Below are positions 7,025 through 10,484 of a stretch of DNA of 10,484 nt, piece after piece (the first letter of the stretch is position 1; each line of letters opens with the position of its first letter). Source of the DNA: Flavobacteriaceae bacterium (lineage in GTDB: Bacteria; Bacteroidota; Bacteroidia; Flavobacteriales; Flavobacteriaceae). The DNA lies in the NCBI GenBank assembly GCA_026992695.1, contig JALWYP010000503.1:1-10484 (forward strand), in the 5' to 3' direction. The notes beneath the pieces were generated by a model, which was given only the letters and a program-made list of their open reading frames with translations, was not told where the DNA came from and made no database searches. The position numbers were made by a program, and so were the translations under genes.

Positions 7025-9722
7025 TAAAGACCTGAAAGACCTGCGGGTTTTCTGCCAAAAGCAGACAAGTAAAAACCTACTAGGTTTTATAGAAGACCTA
7101 CTAGGTTTTAGAAACCTAGTAGGTCTAAAATCCATTATACTATTATTTTTTTTAACAGGAATTTTTTCCGTAGCTACTGCACAACCTTCCGAAACCGATT
7201 TGTGGTATCAAAAACTGGATTCTTTTCTTATAAAACCTACTGCTGAAAACCTTACTAAGCTCGAAAAGGAAATTCTTATCTTAAAAGCATCTTCTTCCGA
7301 AACAAAACTAGCCCGAGTAATCACCTATTGTAACATTGGGTATTATGCACAAAAATACAACCGGTTAACCGAAAGCATAGCTTATTACGAAAAAGCAAAA
7401 TCGGTTTTTTTTAACCAAAAACTTTCAGATTATGATATCATTGAGTACTGCCTAAAACCCTTAGGAAATCTTTACACACAAATCAATGCCTTGTCGGAAG
7501 CCGAAAATACCATTAAACACTATCTCTTACTTGCTCAAAAGCAAGGAAGTAAACTCCAAGAAGCTTCGGCATTACTCAATTTGTCTATTGTTTATAAAAG
7601 TCTGGGGCGCTACGACAAAGCCATTACTTTATTACAACAAGCACAAGTCTTAAACCCGAACAATCTGTTTATTCATCTTCAACTATCCGAAAATTATATT
7701 AAAAAAGAAAAATTTTCTCGTGCCGAAATCTTATTAAAAAAAGCAGAAAGTCAATCCCCTAAATTTTCAAAAACCTATTTGTTATTGGCAGAAATAGCCT
7801 ATAAAAACAAACACTATCAAAAAGCCGAAGCATTTTATAAAAAAGCAATCGCACTTCAACAACAAAATCCAAAAACTTCTCGAAGAGAACTTGCTAAAAC
7901 GTATTTGTCATTGGCAAAAGTGCAATTGGATAAAAGTGATTTCTCTCGTTCAAGCGAGAATATAACCAAAACCTATCAAACTCTAATTCCCGCGTTTTCC
8001 AATCATCAACTTATCCCTGAAAAAAATCAGTTATTTGCCGAAAACACTTTGTTGGATGCACTGGACGTTCAAGCTCGGTTGTTTACTCTTCAAAACCAAC
8101 CGGATAAAGCTATTTTAAGCTACCAACGAGCCAATGAAGTATCCCGTTTATTAATCTCTCAAGCCACATTACGTCAATCTAAAATAAATCCGCAAACCCA
8201 ACGTAAAAACCGGTTTGAAAAAATGTTAAGACTCATATATGAGCAATACCAAACCACAAAAGATACTCGCCTGCTACAAAAAGCATTAACTATTGACGCC
8301 GAAAGTAAATCGTTTGTGGTAAATGAAAACCAACGCTTGTTAAACCGCTTAAAAAAACACCTGTCTGACAGTTTGGTCAAGCAATATTTTAAAATAAATA
8401 CACGGTTAGAAAAAATTAAAACCCGATTAGAAACCTTACAATCAACTCACTTTTCGCAACCCGATTCACTTTTAAAATGGCAAAAAAATTATTCGGGTTT
8501 GCTTACCCGGCAACGAACTATCCTCAGGAAAATTAAAGACAAATATCCTGTTGATTCTTCGGTTGTTGGTGTGGTTTCGTTAGAAAAAATTCAACAAAAA
8601 CTTCAAAAATCCAACCAAACGGTAGTGAGTTATTTTTTTGGGACAAACCAAGTGTTTCAATGGATAATAGACGAAAAAAACGTTGTTTTTAATCGAATTA
8701 TTTCTCAAAAAAAAGAACGGGACAGTTTGTTTGATTTATGCGTAAAAATGAACGCCTTTTTTACAAATGCTTCCGAAATAAACAACCATCCGCAAACATA
8801 TTTTACAACGGCACATCAATTATTTACGCGGTTAAACCTTCCTGAGAAAGAAAAAATTACACTCATTCCCGACGGAATTTTATCCTTCATTCCGTTTGAT
8901 GCGTTGGTAACCCATTCGGTTGAAACCTTTGATTACGATAGGGTTCCGTTTTTGGTGAAACAAAGTGAGATGAGTTATCGTCTTTCGGTAAGCAATTTAG
9001 TTGAAGAAGAAAATTTACCTGTGGAAGCCACTACCATTCTGGGAGTTTTTCCGCAGTTTAAAAATTCAGATAAAGAATTAACCTACAGCTTACAAGAAGC
9101 CGAGGTTATTGCATCTCGGTTTCAATCAAAATTATTAAAAAATAAAAACGCAACGGCTCAAAAGTTTTTAAACTACGCCTCTAATTTTGATGTAATTCAC
9201 CTTTCTACACACGCTCGCGGCGGAACATTTACCACACCACCGGCAATTGAATTTATTAACGGAGAGCTTTCGGTAAACTCGTTATACGGCTTACAATTAA
9301 ACACACATTTAGTGATTTTAAGTGCTTGTGAAACCGGCGTAGGAAAATTAATTAAAGGAGAAGGAGTTATAAATTTAGCAAGAGGATTTAATTATGCCGG
9401 AGTACAGCAAGTGTTGTTTACTTTATGGAATGTAAACGATTATGCAACGGCACAAATAATGCAAGGTTTTTATAAAAACCTTTCTGATAATATGCCTTCA
9501 ACCCAAGCATTAACGCTTTCAAAAAGAGCTTACATTAAAGATAAGAATATTGAAAACAATAAAAAATCGCCTTTTTATTGGGCGAGCTTCGTGTATTACG
9601 GAAAACCGGTTTTGGTAAAAAGCAAAACTATACTTACTTGGCAATGGGCGTTGCTTTTAAGTGTTTTATTCGGTGTTTTAATACTTCTTTGGCTTAAGCG
9701 TTTATATAACCGCAATCGATAA
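7005..9722 (+). CDS. TPR-CHAT caspase-like protease, exported and membrane-anchored
   Basis: This is a predicted cysteine protease of the CHAT (clan CD, caspase/separase-like) family. Numbering is from ATG 7005 (905 residues). TPR-type helical repeats cover about 103-391, a charged helical linker about 376-526, and the CHAT domain about 540-870. The domain contains the family block PDGILSFIPFDAL (622-634), the catalytic His736 in HLSTHA, and the catalytic Cys775 in LSACETG; both residues are intact. Unusually, a Sec signal peptide (about 42-59, ATA before Gln60) precedes the repeats, and one transmembrane helix (879-897) with a basic tail (KRLYNRNR) ends the protein. The protease should therefore sit in the periplasm, anchored in the inner membrane. 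The start is uncertain: in-frame ATGs exist only at 6978 and 7005, both inside the upstream gene, and residues 9-41 are encoded by a palindromic repeat cluster. Operon position suggests work with the PKD/barrel protein and lipoprotein B. Its protein substrate is unknown. Confidence 0.88.
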   Translation: MAFGSSNKDLKDLRVFCQKQTSKNLLGFIEDLLGFRNLVGLKSIILLFFLTGIFSVATAQPSETDLWYQKLDSFLIKPTAENLTKLEKEILILKASSSETKLARVITYCNIGYYAQKYNRLTESIAYYEKAKSVFFNQKLSDYDIIEYCLKPLGNLYTQINALSEAENTIKHYLLLAQKQGSKLQEASALLNLSIVYKSLGRYDKAITLLQQAQVLNPNNLFIHLQLSENYIKKEKFSRAEILLKKAESQSPKFSKTYLLLAEIAYKNKHYQKAEAFYKKAIALQQQNPKTSRRELAKTYLSLAKVQLDKSDFSRSSENITKTYQTLIPAFSNHQLIPEKNQLFAENTLLDALDVQARLFTLQNQPDKAILSYQRANEVSRLLISQATLRQSKINPQTQRKNRFEKMLRLIYEQYQTTKDTRLLQKALTIDAESKSFVVNENQRLLNRLKKHLSDSLVKQYFKINTRLEKIKTRLETLQSTHFSQPDSLLKWQKNYSGLLTRQRTILRKIKDKYPVDSSVVGVVSLEKIQQKLQKSNQTVVSYFFGTNQVFQWIIDEKNVVFNRIISQKKERDSLFDLCVKMNAFFTNASEINNHPQTYFTTAHQLFTRLNLPEKEKITLIPDGILSFIPFDALVTHSVETFDYDRVPFLVKQSEMSYRLSVSNLVEEENLPVEATTILGVFPQFKNSDKELTYSLQEAEVIASRFQSKLLKNKNATAQKFLNYASNFDVIHLSTHARGGTFTTPPAIEFINGELSVNSLYGLQLNTHLVILSACETGVGKLIKGEGVINLARGFNYAGVQQVLFTLWNVNDYATAQIMQGFYKNLSDNMPSTQALTLSKRAYIKDKNIENNKKSPFYWASFVYYGKPVLVKSKTILTWQWALLLSVLFGVLILLWLKRLYNRNR
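7029..7126. repeat. Palindromic GACCTACTAGGTTTT-type repeat cluster
   Basis: The cluster contains two units starting GACCTG (7029, 7038), the second being GACCTGCGGGTTTT, then a small hairpin TCTGC/GCAGA (7051-7055 with 7061-7065). Next is a 17-base palindrome AAAACCTA-C-TAGGTTTT (7072-7088). Last is a perfect 15-bp stem, AGACCTACTAGGTTT (7094-7108) with AAACCTAGTAGGTCT (7112-7126), around a 3-base loop. ACCTACTAGGTTTTA occurs at 7075-7089 and 7096-7110, 21 bases apart. Similar short palindromes of the GACCT...AGGTC type are, to my knowledge, common between genes in Flavobacteria. There is no T-tract, so this is not a terminator. It lies within the open frame of the CHAT gene, where it can be read as LLGFIEDLLGF and similar. 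No other copy occurs in the window. Confidence 0.85.
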
Positions 9723-10353
9723 GGTCTTGTTTGTTTTTTATTATTCTTATAACTCCTTCTTTTAACAGATATGCCTTATTAGAAATTGAAGATAAATTGT
9801 GATAGTTATGATCTGCAATGATAATCCCTTTAGAAGAGGAAACTTGTTGAATTAATTCATTGATTTTTTCAATATTAATAGGGCTCAACCCTAAATAGGG
9901 TTCGTCTAAAAGACAAAATTTTGCTTCTTTTAGTAAAATTAATTTTACTTGTAAATATTTTCTCAAACCGTTTGAAAGATGTTTTATTTTTATGTTTAGA
10001 TAAGGTGATATGGTTTCATCTTTTTCGATTTGTTTTATCCTTTTTTGTTCTAACCATTGTGATGCTATATTTTTTACGGTAATATTTCTAGGTAAAAACA
10101 AAAAACTTGGCGAAAAATTTATCAAGTTACATTTTTTATAGGGCTTATTATACACTTTATCATTTATGCTAATAAATTTATTCTGTAATTTTTCAGAACC
10201 AAAAATAATTTTCAACAAGGTCGTTTTTCCACTTCCGTTTCTTCCGTAGAGTGCGATAACATTTCCGGTTTTACAATAAATAGAAATATCTGAAAGAATA
10301 ACGTTTTTATTAAAACTTTTCCTTACGCTATCTACTAGTAACACATTTTTCAT
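9694..10353 (-). CDS. ABC transporter ATP-binding protein, LptB/LivF-like
   Basis: This 219-residue ATPase subunit would power a membrane transporter from the cytoplasmic side. Walker A is GRNGSGKTT (37-45), the signature is LSNGL (126-130, a variant of LSGGQ), Walker B is FCLLDEP (146-152) and the H-loop is DHN (181-183). The GLSPI and DHN segments resemble the LptB/LivF branch, but lptB itself cannot be claimed. The Q-loop lacks an obvious glutamine: the region about 79-92 reads NFSPSFLFLP and then RNIT. The start at 10353 overlaps the stop of the upstream gene as ATGA, so the two are translationally coupled and the partner is probably its membrane subunit. Its 3' end overlaps the CHAT gene tail to tail by 29 bases. 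It is visibly AT-richer than its neighbours: G+C is 15/60 at 9721-9780 and 16/60 at 10021-10080, against 23/60 at 5281-5340 in the PKD gene. The substrate is unknown. Confidence 0.88.
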   Translation of the reverse strand: MKNVLLVDSVRKSFNKNVILSDISIYCKTGNVIALYGRNGSGKTTLLKIIFGSEKLQNKFISINDKVYNKPYKKCNLINFSPSFLFLPRNITVKNIASQWLEQKRIKQIEKDETISPYLNIKIKHLSNGLRKYLQVKLILLKEAKFCLLDEPYLGLSPINIEKINELIQQVSSSKGIIIADHNYHNLSSISNKAYLLKEGVIRIIKNKQDLIDCGYINA

Positions 10354-10484
10354 CGCAGCAAAAAAAGTATAGTTGTTAAAAGAAAATCAACAAAAGAACC
10401 AAATATAAAAAGAGTCATTACAGTAACTCCTGAATTAAAATAATAGTATAGAAGATTTTTCTTAATAAAAAGATGTATCACTTT
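10350..10484 (-). CDS. C-terminal fragment of a membrane protein, runs off the window
   Basis: Reading the minus strand from the window edge gives 44 codons without a stop, ending in TGA at 10352-10350, which overlaps the ATG of the ABC ATPase gene (ATGA). The fragment begins KVIHLFIKKNLLYYYFNSG and continues into a hydrophobic stretch of about 22 residues (VMTLFIFGSFVDFLLTTILFLL) with a final Arg, consistent with a last transmembrane helix. Overlap with the ATPase suggests it is the permease or another membrane partner of that transporter. The fragment is too short to assign a family, and the start lies outside the window. Confidence 0.6.
   Translation of the reverse strand, partial: KVIHLFIKKNLLYYYFNSGVTVMTLFIFGSFVDFLLTTILFLLR

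Noticed and set aside
7029..7126. Possible CRISPR array or intrinsic terminator in the repeat cluster
   Set aside because: The units are short palindromes of unequal spacing without spacer-like unique segments of constant length, and no T-tract follows on either strand.
6782..7135. Minus-strand open frame of 117 codons across the repeat cluster
   Set aside because: It lies antisense to the 3' end of the PKD/barrel gene and the repeat, has no recognisable domain, and owes its openness partly to the palindromes.
9694..10353. Assigning the ABC ATPase as lptB
   Set aside because: The DHN and GLSPI segments are similar, but the signature (LSNGL), the missing Q-loop glutamine and the membrane-protein neighbour do not support that name.

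Overview
The window looks like chromosomal DNA of a member of the Bacteroidota, most likely a flavobacterium. Four observations support this. The DNA is AT-rich. A secreted protein ends in a type IX secretion (T9SS) sorting domain. Several proteins belong to envelope families typical of that phylum: lipoproteins with a Bacteroidota-type shared domain, and a PKD plus DUF11-like protein. Starts are preceded by A-rich leaders rather than Shine-Dalgarno sequences. Species cannot be assigned from this sequence.

Layout. Position 1-32 is a hairpin terminator for a gene to the left of the window. deoD (purine nucleoside phosphorylase) lies on the minus strand at 90-788. A 236-base divergent intergenic region follows. 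Five genes then run on the plus strand: a T9SS-secreted beta-propeller-like protein (1025-2755), lipoprotein A (2899-3936), its divergent paralogue lipoprotein B (4038-5024), an outer-membrane protein with a PKD domain, a DUF11-like domain and a predicted C-terminal barrel (5033-7024), and a TPR-CHAT caspase-like protease with a signal peptide and a C-terminal membrane anchor (about 7005-9722). On the minus strand, an AT-richer ABC ATPase gene (9694-10353) converges on the protease gene and overlaps its 3' end. Its own 5' end overlaps, as ATGA, the end of a membrane-protein gene that runs off the right edge.

How the genes may work together. Lipoprotein B, the PKD/barrel protein and the CHAT protease are packed with an 8-base gap and an overlap, so they are probably co-transcribed. 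All three are predicted to act in the envelope: lipid-anchored, outer membrane, and periplasm/inner membrane respectively. Lipoprotein A is homologous to B but is separated from it by a terminator. It shares with the T9SS gene an upstream motif, GGGTAACA-N14-GGATATAG, with identical spacing, which suggests one common regulator, perhaps an ECF-type sigma factor. Together these suggest an envelope system built around an extracytoplasmic CHAT protease; that function is inference.

The most striking local feature is a cluster of palindromic repeats (7029-7126) lying exactly between the PKD/barrel gene and the signal peptide of the CHAT protease. It is read in frame and appears to have displaced the protease's original start codon.
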